DNA of 64,000 nt from CAWHJN01 sp963829705 (GTDB lineage Bacteria; Bacteroidota; Rhodothermia; Rhodothermales; BA12). Position 1 is the stretch's first letter, and the number at the start of each line of letters is the position of its first letter. The stretch is from the NCBI GenBank assembly GCA_963829705.1, contig CAWHJN010000003.1, positions 434,001 through 498,000 on the forward strand, given 5' to 3'. The notes below the pieces were generated by a model, which worked only from the letters and a program-made list of their open reading frames with translations, did no database searches and was not told where the DNA came from. Position numbers and translations under genes: made by a program. Below, in pieces: positions 44,851 through 55,705 of the stretch.

Positions 44851-44873
44851 TTTGTGCTACGAAACCGCTCCCG

Positions 44874-46211
44874 TCACTCCGCCGCCCGCAACTCCCGCGT
44901 GACGGTGTCGAGGTCGACGTTCAGGAGCCGGGCCAGCTTCTGGCCCAGCGCCTCGTTGGGAAAGTGGCCCCTGAGCGTGCCGCTGCCCGGCCCGAAGGCG
45001 TAGAGGTTCACGTCCACCGCCGTGTGGCCCGTCGTCGTCCACGCGATGCCCGCGCGTTTGGCGATGAGTTCGCTGAGTGCTTTGTTGACGGCGCGGACCT
45101 GTTTGGTGGCGATGGCCTTCTGCATGGACGCGATTTCTTCCTTCGAGAACTCTTTCAGGCCCATCTCGCGAAGGAGCAGCGTGTCGGCGTTCGCGCCCTC
45201 GGCGAGCGTGTCGGCGAGGATCATCTGCGACGACTTCATCGGCACGAGCACCTCGGTTTTCCACGCATAGACGCCGTCGCGCCCCAGCGAGAGGCCGCCC
45301 GTCTCGTGGTCGGACGTGGAGACGACGAGCGTGTGGCCGTCTTTCCGGGCGAACTCGATGGCGGCGGCAAAGGCTTTCTCGAAGGCGAGGATGTCGTGCA
45401 GATGCCCGGCGGCGTCGTTCTCGTGCCCGGCGTGGTCGATGCGGCTGGCCTCGACCATCAGGAAGAAGCCGTCCCTGTCGCCCTTGAGCAGACTGATGGC
45501 TTTCTCTGTCATCTCGGCCAGACTCGGCTCCTCGGCAGGGTCGCGGTCGACCTCGTAGGCGAGCTGCTCGAGTTGGAGCAGGGCAATGGCCGGCGTGGTG
45601 TTCAGCGCCCGGAAGCCCGCCAGGTCGCGCACGACGGTGTAGCCATCAGCGGCCATCTCGGCCAGCAGGTCGCGCCCGTCGGGGCGGATGCCGCCCTGGT
45701 CGGTAGGCACGTAATGCCGCGCCCCGCCCCCCACGAGCAGGTCGATGTGCTGGTTCATCTGCTGGAGGGCGATGTCGTTTTCCGATCCGCGCTGCGGCAC
45801 GTGCGCCGAGAATGCCGCGGGCGTCGCGTGCGTGATGCGCGTCGTGACGACGAGGCCGGTGGCCATGCCTTTTTTCTCCGCCCCTTCGAGGAGCGTGCCG
45901 AGCGGGCGCTTGAGCGTGTCTACGGCGATGGAGCCGTTGTACGACCTGTGCCCCGTCGCGAAGGCTGTCGCGCCCGCCGCCGAGTCCGTCACGCGGCTGT
46001 CGGTGGCGTGGGTGCCGAGCGAGCCCGTCAGGTAGGGATCGAAAGCGAGCGAATCGCGCCCCTCGGTAAGCCGCACGTAATCGCGCGCAAACGTGACGGA
46101 GGCCGGCCCGAAGCCGTCGGTGACGAAGAAGATGACGTTGTGCGGGCGCTCTTGCGCGTGCAGCGACGCGACGGCGAAGAGCAGAACGAACAGCACGGAA
46201 AGACGACGCAT
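44874..46211 (-). CDS. Alkaline phosphatase
   Basis: Periplasmic phosphomonoesterase of 445 residues: signal VLFVLLFAVASLHAQ, then metal-binding FFVTDGFGP, the active-site serine in RVTDSAAGATAFATGH, EASRIDHAGHEND, STSDHETGGLS and the late TTTGHTAVDVNLYAFG. All metal and catalytic elements are present. The ATG at 46211 is chosen; the longer frame upstream runs through a 14-bp tandem repeat and is not coding. Confidence 0.94.
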   Translation of the reverse strand: MRRLSVLFVLLFAVASLHAQERPHNVIFFVTDGFGPASVTFARDYVRLTEGRDSLAFDPYLTGSLGTHATDSRVTDSAAGATAFATGHRSYNGSIAVDTLKRPLGTLLEGAEKKGMATGLVVTTRITHATPAAFSAHVPQRGSENDIALQQMNQHIDLLVGGGARHYVPTDQGGIRPDGRDLLAEMAADGYTVVRDLAGFRALNTTPAIALLQLEQLAYEVDRDPAEEPSLAEMTEKAISLLKGDRDGFFLMVEASRIDHAGHENDAAGHLHDILAFEKAFAAAIEFARKDGHTLVVSTSDHETGGLSLGRDGVYAWKTEVLVPMKSSQMILADTLAEGANADTLLLREMGLKEFSKEEIASMQKAIATKQVRAVNKALSELIAKRAGIAWTTTGHTAVDVNLYAFGPGSGTLRGHFPNEALGQKLARLLNVDLDTVTRELRAAE

Positions 46212-46218
46212 GGGGATT

Positions 46219-46246
46219 TTCGGATTGCGGAATTCGGATTGCGGAA
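46219..46246. repeat. Tandem 14-bp repeat upstream of alkaline phosphatase
   Basis: TTCGGATTGCGGAA occurs twice back to back. It belongs to the purine-rich intergenic repeat type seen several times in the window. Confidence 0.85.
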
Positions 46247-46328
46247 CTACGAAGCTAACGCCGCAGCCACTCCGAACGTGCGCGAGCCCGAGATGTTGAC
46301 GGCAACGCGGCACGGCCCTACACCGTCC

Positions 46329-47987
46329 TCACCACTGGGTGCTCTGGTAGGGCAGGCCCCAGCGCACGAGTGCGTACGGGGCGAACGAACGATCCAGGCC
46401 GGTCTCGGCGTCGTCGCGCGAGCGGGCGCGGAGGGCGGCGGCGGCGTAGAGGCCGGGCAGGAGTTCGTAGCCAACCGTCGCCTCGACGAGCCACTCCGTC
46501 TGGCGCACGCCCTGCAAAAACGTGACGCCGTCGCTGGCCACGCGCGAGTCGTACGACAGGCGCGGGTCGCTGCCGTAGTTGGCCGCCGGGGTGTTGCGCC
46601 CGCGCCGCGTGTAGCCCACGTTGACCTGTGCGCTCAGGCGCGGCGTGGGCTGGTAATCCGCGAAAAAGCTCCAGTCGAGCGCGTTCGGGCCTGCCGGGTG
46701 GCCGAGGCCATCGTCATAGTGCAGCAGCGCCGAGGCGGGCGTGCGGTGCGCGTAGAGATAGGGCCGTAGCCGCGTGTGCTCGGCGCGCAGCGACAGGCCG
46801 GGCACGACCACATCGGCTACCTGCGCGCCCACCGTCCACCCCCACTTGTTGACCCAGCTGTCCTTGCCGATCTTCGCCGCCACGAACTCATCGAACACGA
46901 AATCGCCGTAGAGGCGCGCGCCCTTCACGACGTTCCAGCCCGCGCTGAAGCCAAGGAAGGCATTGTCGGGCGAGTTGCGGTCCTGCTCGGCGGATCGGTA
47001 AAAGAGGATCGGGTTGAGGTAGGCCACGTCGAAGCCGTCGCGGCGGGGGGCGCTGCTGGTGTCGGTGAAGACGATGCCCTCGTAGGCGCTCACGTCCACG
47101 CCCGCCGGTAAGCGCAGCGTGAGGTGGTGGAACGCCCCGAAGCGGCGCGGATACGGCTCGCTGCCGCGCGGCTGCGGCTGCACGTTGGTGAACTGCGTGA
47201 ACAGGTTCACGTACTCGACGCGCCAGACGGACGTGCGGATCTGGAGGTGGTCGTACGGGGCGGCGTAGTCGCTCACGAGCAGGCCCGTGCGCCCCGGCCC
47301 CCAGCGGTTGCGGTCGCGTCCCGCGCGGATCTCGAAAAAGCGTGAGTGGAAGCCGATGAGGCCCGTGGCGCGGTAGTAATCGAGCCCCACGCCCTCGTAA
47401 TCCTGCACGTTGCCTAGCCGAGGGGCCGTCAGCTTGCGCGCGTCGAACGGGTTCTGCACGTCCCGGCGCTGGTTCTCTTCGATGCGTGCCTCGAAAAACA
47501 CCGGCCCGACGTTGCCCGAGCCGCGCACGCCGCGCGTGTTCTGCCAGACGGGCACGCGGGTTTCGCGATCGCCACGCGCCGTCTGCCGCGCCTGTCCGTA
47601 GGCGAGGTAGAGCAGCGGGTTGACCTGGATGGCGTAGCCGTCGCCCTCGACGGCGAAGAGGTCCTGCCCGTTGGGATACAGCACGCCCAGCCGCCGCCGC
47701 GCCCAGTCGGCCCCCGGCCCCGGCGCATCGCCGCGGAAGCGCGCCAGCAGCACGCGATCCGCCCGGCTGAGATTTTCCGGGTCGAGCGCGAGCGTGTCGA
47801 GGTAGGCGCGGGCCTGGTAGGCCGAGAGCGGGCGGTGCGTGAGGATGGCATCGGGCAGGTGTCCGGCCACGTGCTGGCGCACCAGAAAGCGGTCGAGGTC
47901 GCCGTCGAGCTGGAGTACGCCGTGCGGTTGCGCCCGGAGGGGCAGGGCGATGGCAGACAGGGCCAGAAGGAGCAGAGAGGCGCGCAT
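46329..47987 (-). CDS. Wzi-like capsule assembly outer-membrane protein
   Basis: A 552-residue outer-membrane protein: signal LLLLALSAIALPLRAQ, then an N-terminal helical part and a large beta-barrel. Segments typical of the Wzi/capsule-assembly family: RNRWGPGRTGLLVSDYAAPY, ggFHHLTLRLPAGVDVSAYE-like (here GAFHHLTLRLP) and FVAAKIGKDSWVNKWGWTVG. It ends in QSTQW, with an aromatic last residue as in barrel proteins. No capsule genes are nearby, so its true substrate is open. Divergent from the giant secreted gene. Confidence 0.82.
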   Translation of the reverse strand: MRASLLLLALSAIALPLRAQPHGVLQLDGDLDRFLVRQHVAGHLPDAILTHRPLSAYQARAYLDTLALDPENLSRADRVLLARFRGDAPGPGADWARRRLGVLYPNGQDLFAVEGDGYAIQVNPLLYLAYGQARQTARGDRETRVPVWQNTRGVRGSGNVGPVFFEARIEENQRRDVQNPFDARKLTAPRLGNVQDYEGVGLDYYRATGLIGFHSRFFEIRAGRDRNRWGPGRTGLLVSDYAAPYDHLQIRTSVWRVEYVNLFTQFTNVQPQPRGSEPYPRRFGAFHHLTLRLPAGVDVSAYEGIVFTDTSSAPRRDGFDVAYLNPILFYRSAEQDRNSPDNAFLGFSAGWNVVKGARLYGDFVFDEFVAAKIGKDSWVNKWGWTVGAQVADVVVPGLSLRAEHTRLRPYLYAHRTPASALLHYDDGLGHPAGPNALDWSFFADYQPTPRLSAQVNVGYTRRGRNTPAANYGSDPRLSYDSRVASDGVTFLQGVRQTEWLVEATVGYELLPGLYAAAALRARSRDDAETGLDRSFAPYALVRWGLPYQSTQW

Positions 47988-48124
47988 GGGCAGGGGTAGA
48001 GACGCCGCCGAAGATAGGCCGCTGTGCTCCATCTGAAAAAAGATGGCGGCGGCGTGTCCCTTTCTCCATGCCGCCTGCACGTCTCCTTACAGTCGCTTCC
48101 GTCTCACCTCTCCTCCCCGACGCC

Positions 48125-51100
48125 ATGCGTTCTCTTTTCTCCTTCGTGATCCTCGTGCTCGGCCTGGCCGCCGCGCCCACGCTCCACGCGCAGAGCTGCA
48201 CCACCTCGTGGATCAACCCGTCCGGTGGAAACTGGACGACGGCCTCCAACTGGTCGAGCGGCTTGCCCAATGCGAACAGCAACGCGTGCATCAACCTGCC
48301 GGGCACCTACAGCGTCGCGCTCACGGGCAACGTGACGCGTGCCAGCCTGACGCTGGGAGCCGCCGATCGGGCACGCAGACGCTCGCGCTCGGCGGCATAC
48401 CTGAGGCTCGAACCGAGCCGAGCACCGTGGCGGCCACGGGCTCGCCTCGAATGGACGAGCGGCGACTTCGCCGGAACCGGCGCGCTGACCAGCGAAGGCA
48501 CTTTCGCATTGACTGGAGCGTCAGGCAAAGTACATCCGGTGCTCGACGCTTGACCAACCGCGCGAGCTGCGAGATGAGCCGGGCCGCTGCGCCTCGTACA
48601 ACCAGGCCACTTCGTCAACGCCGCCACAGGCCGCCGACTTCACCATCGACGACACAGGCGGTGCTCTCCTACCCCTCCAACAGCGGCTTTACCAACGGCG
48701 GCTCGTTCCGAAAGACGGCACCACCGGCGACGGCGACGATCTCCAGCTAGTTCGCCAACAGGCCGACGGCAGGTCCGAAGGCGGCAAGCTCCGCCTCACC
48801 GGCGCACACCGTCTTCAAAGGCGGCACGTACAGCGTCGGCAGCCGACGACTCGCTTCTCTTCGACGCGGCGCAGTTCTACATCTCGGGCACGCTCGCGGC
48901 GATCCGGCGGGGTGATCCTGTTCTGAACGGCACTCTTCTACGCCGACGGGGGCGAGGTGCGTCTGGACTTCGGCGGCACGGGAATCGAGTGGCGCACGGC
49001 ACGTTCGGCGCGAGCAACGACGGCGCGTGGTTCAACAGCGGCCGACTCATCGTCACCGGCGCGGCGCGGAAGCACGACACGACGGCGACCTTGACGAACA
49101 GGTCTATGGTGGAGATCAGCGGCCGGCTGCAGCTCTCAACGGAGGGTAGTCTCGTCAACGAGGCGAGCGGGCGCGCTTCGGATGAGCGACGGGGTCGTGC
49201 TCTCCTACTACGCCAACAACGGCAGTTTACCAACAAGGGTACGTTCGTAAAGACGGGCGCAGGCACGGCGACGGTGTCGGTCTACTTCGTCACACGAGAG
49301 CCATTGAGGTGCAGGAAGGAAAGCTGCGCGTCAGGGTGGTCAGGCACGCTTCAAGGGCGGCACGTACGCCGTCGCGGCCGGCGGCCTCGCTCATCATTAA
49401 CACGATTACTTCACGTTCACCGGCACGCTCGCGGCAGTCCCAGCGGGCGCGGTCATTTTCTGAAGACGGCGCGTTCTACGCCGACGGAACCACCGCCGCG
49501 CTTGAATTTCAGTGGCACGGGGCGCGGTGGGAGTCGGGTGGCTCGCTGCAGAAACGCGGCACGTGGGTCAACGGCGGCACGTTCTTGATCACCACGGCGG
49601 GAGTACACCAGGTCTCGACGACGTTCACCAACCGCGCGACGCTCGACGATGGGCGGGCCGCTGCGCCTCTTCAACCGGGCCTAGTTCGTCAACGCCGCCA
49701 CCGGTCGCTCGACTTCGCCATCGACGACAACGCGCGGAGCTCTCAACCCCTCCACGCTTACGACAACGGCGTGCTCGTCAAAGACGGCACAGGCACGGCG
49801 AAACGTCATCTCCAGCCAGTTCGCCAACACCGGGAAAGTCAGGTCAGAAGGCGGCAAGCTGCGCATGACCAGCGGCACCATCTTCAAAGGCGGCACCTAC
49901 GACGCCTCCGCCGACGACTCGCTCATTTTCACGGCGAGTTCTACGCCTCGGGCACGCTCGCGGCGAACCGGCGGGATCGATCGTCTTCGTCAACAACACG
50001 TTCTACGCCGACGGGGGCGAGGCGCGTCTGGACTTCAGCGGCACGGGCGCGCGAGTGGCGAGACGGCACGCTCGTCGCGCGCAACGACGGCGCGTGGGTC
50101 AACGACGGCCAACTTTTCGATCACCGGCGGCGGCGCAGACCATCACGATCGGCAACCCGTGACGAACAGGTCTATGGTGAGATGAGCCGGGCCGGTGCAG
50201 CCTCTTCAACCGCGCCCAGTTCGTCAACAAGGAGATGGACACGTTCGGATCGAGGCGACCGGGACGTGCTCTCCAGTACAACGCCTACAACGTTCGTCAA
50301 CCGCAGGAGAGCTTAGAAAACAGGCACGGCGAGCACGCTACTGTCACAGCCGGCTTCAAGAATGAGGGAGCGGGTACGATAAGCGGGCGACGGGACGCTT
50401 GGCGCTTTCACCCAAATCGCCCGGAATGACGGCGCCGTTGCGCCGGGCTTCCGACGGGCGTGCTCACGTGGACGGGCGCCTTCGCAATGGACTCGACCTC
50501 GGCCCGCCTCGACGTAGAGATCGGAGGCGATGGATGTGGACACCGACTACGACCGGCTTCGCGTGACCAGTACCGCCGCCTGCAAGGAACGTTACGCGCG
50601 AGCCTGACGAACACTTTCGTGCCGCAGCCGGGCAGCGAGTTTGCCGTGCTGACGGCGACCAGCGATGTCAAGCGGCTTCAACAGGCTCGAAGGACTCACC
50701 AGCACCGCCGCCAACGTCTCGCTCTATCCCGCCATCACCGACACGTCCGTCGTGCTCACCGCGCAAACGGGCGTGCCCACGGCCAGCGGCGCGCTTGCGC
50801 TCATCCCGACCAGCACCACCAACGGCACCGTCGTGACGCTGCTGCTCTCGGGCACCGGCTTCGCACCGGACGCCACCGTCACGCTCGCATGCGACGAGTG
50901 CTCGGCACCCGAACGGAACTCGGCACGGTTGCGGGTCGCATCCAGGCGATGACGCCCACGACGGCGCGCGTGCAGTTCGACCTGACGAATCCGTTTATCG
51001 CGGGGTTCTACGACGTCGTGCTTGAAGACCCACGTGGCGGGCGCGTCACGGCCTCGCTCGCCATCGGCGCGGGCCGGGCAACCTGGCCGTGCGGGCCAAC

Positions 51101-53718
51101 CGCAGGGAACGAACGCTTCCGAGCGCGGCCCGGCACGCGGGGCGTCGTCGTGATCGAGTTGAGCGCGCCGCAGGCCACGCCCACCGTCGTCGCGTACACC
51201 TCGGCGGCACGGCGGTGCTGTTCCAGGACTAGTGCACCAACAGCCGCAGCAACACCGTCACCATCCCGGCGGGCCACCGGCGGCATCGATCAACGTGCTG
51301 CCGCTGCCGGACCACGGCGCGGACGACGGCGAAACGGTCGTGATCGACGTTGGACGTGTCCAGCGCTACAGGATTCTGGCGGCCCCACCACCGCCGTCAC
51401 CATCGAAGACGGCCCCGCTCCCACTGACTTCGTGCTGTACAGTCGCCACCCCAACGAGCGCGGGCAACGAAGGCACCATCGTGATAACATCGTCGGGCAG
51501 GCCATCGCGCGGGGCGACCGGCCGGCTGACCGGAGCGGCGGCACCGACATCGCGCCCGGCTCCGTCTCGCTCAACGAGGGCGGCACACCCTGCGGTGCTC
51601 TTCGACGTGAGCGGCACGCCGTAGGGACGAAGCTCGACCTCATCGTCACGAGCGCGCGGCAAGAGCGCACGCTCGACGGGGCGCTCACGATCGCCCGTTC
51701 GTCAAGCCCGAGATCGCCGTGCAGGTGGTCGGGCCGAGCACGTTCCGCTCGTTCCTGCCGCCGCAGCGCTACCAGGTGATGGTCACCAACCGGGGCAACG
51801 TGGACGCCATCGCTGTGCCGCTCTACATCTCCATCCGCCAGCGGCAATGGGTACTTGGCTCCTGCCTTCCCATCGGCGAGCCTCGATCCGCGCAGGTCGA
51901 AGGCGGCGTCACGCAGGACATGCCGCGTCTCGGGCAACTGGACATTCAACTGGTGTAGGCGACGGCTTCATAAACTCGGCCTTATGCTACCCATCGTGCA
52001 GGCAGGCGAAACCGTCACGCTGCCGTTCATAGCCCGCAGCTACAACATCAGCGCCTGGACATCGCCGGTCACCTCCGTCGCAAACCGATTCCGTCCACGG
52101 AACGTACGCTGTGTTTGCTTCGCCCTCGAAAGGCGCGGGCCTGTTTCTGGCAACGACGCCAACGCGTGGTCGGGCATCTCACCGGAATGGATGGCCGTTG
52201 CCGGAGGAAGCGCTCCTCAACCTGAGATGGCCAACGCCATCACTGCGTCCTCGGGATTGCCTCGGCAGCAGCGGTTTCATCCCGGGTGGCGACTGTGCCG
52301 CGCACGGCCGACGGGTGGCGAACGTGTTTGCGGGCCTCGGCGACGACGCTCGTCGGCGCCGCCTACAACGGATCGACAGACGCCTTCTCGGCCTCACCGG
52401 AATTGTGGCAGCGGCTCGCCATGGGCACGCTCGGGCGCTGCGCCACAGACACCTTTGACGAGGCAACGCCGGTCGGGGTGGCCATACAACATCATCGTCT
52501 GGTGCGTGCAGCGCGTACAGCGGCTGCTCCGACCTCTTCGCAAGCCGCCTGCTGGGCTGGGAGAGCGGACGAGATCAACGCCAGTGACCCCAACGACAAG
52601 CTCGGTCCTCCCGGCTTCGGCCCGGATCGCTACACGTCCGGCATCGGCGCGGCGGGGTATCAGATTCGCTTCGAGAACGACTCGACGGCGACGGCGCCCG
52701 CCGTTCTCGTCAACGTCACCGACCAGCTCGACGTGGAGAAATACGACCTCTCGACGTTCAGCCTCAGCACCATCGCCTTCGGCGACACAGCCGTCACGCC
52801 GCCGCCGGGCCTGAGCCAGTGGAGCACGACCGTCACGCTGCCCGGTGAGACCGTTTCGTGGTGCGCATCTTCGCGGGCCTCGACCTGGAATCGGGCGTCG
52901 CCTCGTGGCAATGGAGGCCATCGATCCGCGACAGGTGAGTATCCGTCCGACGCCACGGCGGGCTTCCTGCCCCCCAACGTCAACAACCGCGAGGGCGAAG
53001 GCAGCCTGTTCTTCACCATCCACCCGAAAGAAGGGTTGCCGTCCGGCACGAAGCTCTGCAACGACGCGCGCATCGTCTTCGACGTGAACGACCCCATCGA
53101 GACGCCCGCCGTGGTGCAACACGCTCGACTTCGTCGATCCGGTGAGCGGCCGAAGTGCTCGACGCCATCCAGACGGACTCGAGCTTTACCGTCGCGTGGA
53201 CGGGCTCGGACGAAACGTCGGGCGTGGCGAAGTACCTCATCTTCGTCTCGACCAACGGCGGCGACTTCACCTTCTGGACGGAGACGCGGAAACGCGCGCC
53301 ACGTTCGACGGCTGCGCAGGACAGCACGTACGCCTTCTACGTCGTCGCCCGTGACGGCGCGGGCAACCTCGAAAACAAAGAGGAGGTGGCCGAGGCGACG
53401 ACGAAAGTGGACGTGACCATCGTGGGCGTCGAGGACGGCGACGGGCTGCCCACGGCCTTCGCGCTCGAAGCGGGCGCGCCCAACCCGTTCCGCGACGTGA
53501 CGCGCCTGCGCTACGCCCTGCCCGAAGCCGCCGACGTACGCATCGAGGTGTACGACGCGCTGGGCCGCCGCGTGGCCGTGCTGGCAGACGGCCTGACGCC
53601 TGCGGGCTGGCACTCGGTGGACTGGAACGCGGCGCGCGACCTGTCGAGCGGCCTCTACTTCGTGCGGATGCGCGCGGGCCGCTTCACCGACGTGCGCGAG
53701 GCGACGCTGGTGCGCTGA
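48125..53718 (+). pseudogene. Giant secreted repeat protein, frame broken many times
   Basis: One coding region of about 5.6 kb (about 1,860 codons) scattered over all three frames. The start is clean: signal FVILVLGLAAAPTLHAQ and a first domain SWINPSGGNWTTASNWSSGL. From about 48,360 the frame shifts every 50-150 bp. Recognisable pieces: tandem adhesin-like repeats (48.5-50.4 kb); VSLYPAITDTSVVLTAQTGV; a CARDB-like piece QVMVTNRGNVDAIAVPLYIS; a domain with SLFFTIHPKEGLPSGTKLCN and IVFDVNDPIET. The last 560 bp (53155-53718) are open again and end in a type IX-like sorting domain (APNPFRDVTRLRYALPEA ... SSGLYFVRMRAG). Either a decayed gene or, more likely, a repeat-rich gene with many base errors. 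Confidence 0.7.
48540..50420 (+). repeat. About four tandem units of roughly 535 bp inside the giant gene
   Basis: The phrase TTCTACGCCGACGG recurs at about 48936, 49474 and 50001. A second phrase around GAGATGAGCCGGGCCG or its variants recurs at about 48562, 49106, 49639 and 50171. Both series are spaced 527-544 bp, about 177-180 residues per unit. The units are related but diverged. The frame breaks are densest here. Confidence 0.75.
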
Positions 53719-53744
53719 CCCCTGTTTGCCCCGGCAGCGATGAT

Positions 53745-53784
53745 GCGCCTGCCCGGAGAGAGGATCTTCGGGCGGGCGTTTTTT
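53745..53784 (+). terminator. Intrinsic terminator after the giant secreted gene
   Basis: 10-bp stem (53746-53755 with 53769-53778, one wobble) followed by six T residues, 27 bp past the stop. Confidence 0.8.
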
Positions 53785-53864
53785 GATGAAGCAACCGTGG
53801 AGGGCAAGGTTATGCAACACACCGTGCGGGGTCTACCCACGCGAACCTCGACACCCCCACCGCC

Positions 53865-54308
53865 ATGCCCCGCGCCCTCGTCCTCGCCGCCCTGCTGTCT
53901 ACCGCCATCGCCACGCAGGCGCAGACCGTCGCCGACACGAGCTTTAGCTGGCAGGGCTACGGACGCACCTCCACGTGCCGCCTCGCCATCTTCGACAACG
54001 CGCCCGACGAAGAGCGGCCTTACACCATCGTCGTGCGCGAGGTAGGGACCAACACCGGCGACTCCACGCTCGACGACGCCCGCTACCTCGTCGAGCAGGT
54101 CGGGCGCTCCTACGGCATCGACCCGGCGCAGGCGACGTGGGTGTTCCACTGGGGCGCGTTCTCGTACGATGGGGCCGAGCGCGAAGGCAAGGAAATCCTG
54201 CTCAGGGCCACGTTCCGGCGCGGCAAGCGCGGCGACCTCACCACGCCGTCGTGGCGGCTCGTCTCGCGCGCCGAGGTCGAGGAGATCACCGACCGGCAGT
54301 TCCGCTGA
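53865..54308 (+). CDS. Small exported protein of unknown function
   Basis: A 147-residue protein with a cleavable signal (LVLAALLSTAIATQAQ). The mature domain is mixed alpha/beta: WQGYGRTSTCRLAIFDN, PYTIVVREVGTNTGDSTLDD and ATWVFHWGAFSYDGAERE. A single cysteine is present. No family recognised. It lies between the giant gene terminator and the convergent globin operon. Confidence 0.78.
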   Translation: MPRALVLAALLSTAIATQAQTVADTSFSWQGYGRTSTCRLAIFDNAPDEERPYTIVVREVGTNTGDSTLDDARYLVEQVGRSYGIDPAQATWVFHWGAFSYDGAEREGKEILLRATFRRGKRGDLTTPSWRLVSRAEVEEITDRQFR

Positions 54309-54314
54309 ACAGCA

Positions 54315-54716
54315 TCACGCGCCGGGCGCGTCCACGACGGACCACAGGCCCAGTTTGACCTTGAACACGCCCGCGATCTGCTCGGCACGCGCCTTCATCA
54401 GGCTCGCGTTGGGACCGTCGTAGCCCGCGTCGATGGTGGCGTGAAAGCGCTCGACCCATCGGCCAAACGCCTCCGCCGTCAGTCCTTCCAGGCGCAGGTG
54501 CGCGTCGAACGGACGGCCCCGGTACGCGCCCGAACCGAAGACGACCGACGACCAGAAGGCGACCATCCTGGGCAGGTGCGCCGCCATGTCGATGCCGCTG
54601 AAAAAGGGGCCGAGCAGGTCGTCGGTGACGACACCGCCGTAAAAATCGTCCACGATGGCCGCGAGGTCGGCGTCGTTCTGAACGTCGGACAGGGAATCGG
54701 GCAGGGCGGTGGGCAT
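54315..54716 (-). CDS. Group III truncated haemoglobin
   Basis: A 133-residue small globin. Family features: IVDDFYGGVVTDDLLGPFF, MVAFWSSVVFGSGAYRGRPF and the proximal histidine in DAHLRLEGLTAEAFGRWVE. Group III globins bind O2 or NO; several are linked to NO stress. The gene lies 2 bp after the cupin stop and is third in the Rrf2-cupin-globin operon, next to the nos cluster. That supports a nitrosative-stress role (inference). Confidence 0.92.
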   Translation of the reverse strand: MPTALPDSLSDVQNDADLAAIVDDFYGGVVTDDLLGPFFSGIDMAAHLPRMVAFWSSVVFGSGAYRGRPFDAHLRLEGLTAEAFGRWVERFHATIDAGYDGPNASLMKARAEQIAGVFKVKLGLWSVVDAPGA

Positions 54717-54718
54717 CG

Positions 54719-55024
54719 TCACTTGAGCAAAAACAGCAGCATTCGGCAGGACGTGGCGGCGTGCAGGGCATGCGGCACGTCGGCCGGCAGCGTGACGGCG
54801 TCGCCCGCGGTGGCCACGCGCGTCTCGCCGCCGATGGTGAAAGCCATCTCGCCCTCGACCACCACAGCCAACGCCGCAGACGTCGACGTGTGCTCCGTCA
54901 GTCCTTCGTCCGCCCCGAAGGCGAACAGCGTGGCCGAGCCACCTTTCGTTTTGAGGAGCACGCGGCTTACGACGGCCCCGTCGGTGAACGGCGCGAGGGT
55001 AGCGAGGGACGTCACGTCGGGCAT
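54719..55024 (-). CDS. Small cupin-domain protein
   Basis: A 101-residue single-domain cupin. The second half reads LAVVVEGEMAFTIGGETRVA, then GDAVTLPADVPHALHAATS, with the late His pair (PHALHA) and an earlier EHTSTSAALA. A small-molecule binding or metal-dependent role is likely but undefined. It sits between the Rrf2 regulator and the globin, 16 bp after the former. Confidence 0.85.
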   Translation of the reverse strand: MPDVTSLATLAPFTDGAVVSRVLLKTKGGSATLFAFGADEGLTEHTSTSAALAVVVEGEMAFTIGGETRVATAGDAVTLPADVPHALHAATSCRMLLFLLK

Positions 55025-55040
55025 GGAGAGTGGGGAAAGG

Positions 55041-55487
55041 TCAGGAAGGGCGGGCGGGAGTAGCAAGGCGAACGTCGCCCGCCTGGATGCGCTCCGCCAT
55101 CTCGGCCAGCGTGGCGTGCTCGAACATCTCGATAATGCTCGCGCGGGTAGCCGCCCATTGCGCGTGGAGCGGACACGGCTTCTGCGCGCCGCAGCCGGGC
55201 AGGCCCAGCACGCACTGCGTGAGTACCTCGTCGCCGTCGACGGCGCGGATGATGCTGAGCATCGTGATATCGCGTGCCGGGCGGGCCAACGCGATGCCTC
55301 CCGCTGCGCCCCGCGTGGACACCACCACCCCCTGCTGCGCCAGCGTCTGCACGATTTTGGCGAGAAACGGGTACGGCAACCCCAGCGCCTCGCTCACCGA
55401 GCGGATCGGCACGTTTGTGCCCGCAGGCACCACGGCGAGGTACAGCGCCGCGCGTAAACCATACTCGCACGCTTTCGACAGGAGCAT
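55041..55487 (-). CDS. Rrf2 family transcriptional regulator with Fe-S type cysteines
   Basis: A 148-residue winged-helix regulator, starting MLLSKACEYGLRAALYLAVV. The DNA-binding helix is in PIRSVSEALGLPYPFLAKIV with wing GVVVSTRGAAGGIALARP. Three cysteines in CVLGLPGCGAQKPC (C-x6-C-x5-C) could hold a 2Fe-2S or 4Fe-4S cluster, as in NsrR or IscR. First gene of the globin operon and divergent from cytochrome c/nosZ. An NO-sensing NsrR-like role is the best guess. Confidence 0.9.
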   Translation of the reverse strand: MLLSKACEYGLRAALYLAVVPAGTNVPIRSVSEALGLPYPFLAKIVQTLAQQGVVVSTRGAAGGIALARPARDITMLSIIRAVDGDEVLTQCVLGLPGCGAQKPCPLHAQWAATRASIIEMFEHATLAEMAERIQAGDVRLATPARPS

Positions 55488-55564
55488 CGGTTTTTCAGGG
55501 GTATCTGGATCAGAGGCGCGGCGCGGTTGACACCTGCCAGAAGGGGCTTTCTGCAAACAGGACA

Positions 55565-55572
55565 GCAAAGTA
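55565..55572 (-). promoter_or_regulatory. Candidate -7 box for the Rrf2-cupin-globin operon
   Basis: TACTTTGC on the minus strand, about 78 bp before the regulator start, identical to the candidate box of rpsT. Confidence 0.35.
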
Positions 55573-55656
55573 TTTATAGTACGAAACCCCCACCGACGCG
55601 CCACCAGAATCTGCTACGCAGCCGTCGAAACCGGGATTCTTCAGACGTTGCTCAAA

Positions 55657-55674
55657 TAGGATTCACAACTCCTA
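55657..55674. promoter_or_regulatory. Dyad TAGGA-N8-TCCTA in the nos control region
   Basis: Perfect 5-bp arms in an AT-rich stretch between the Rrf2 gene and cytochrome c/nosZ. A possible binding site for the divergent regulator. Confidence 0.4.
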
Positions 55675-55705
55675 AATAAACTTGCGCCGTATCATTCCGA
55701 TTAAA

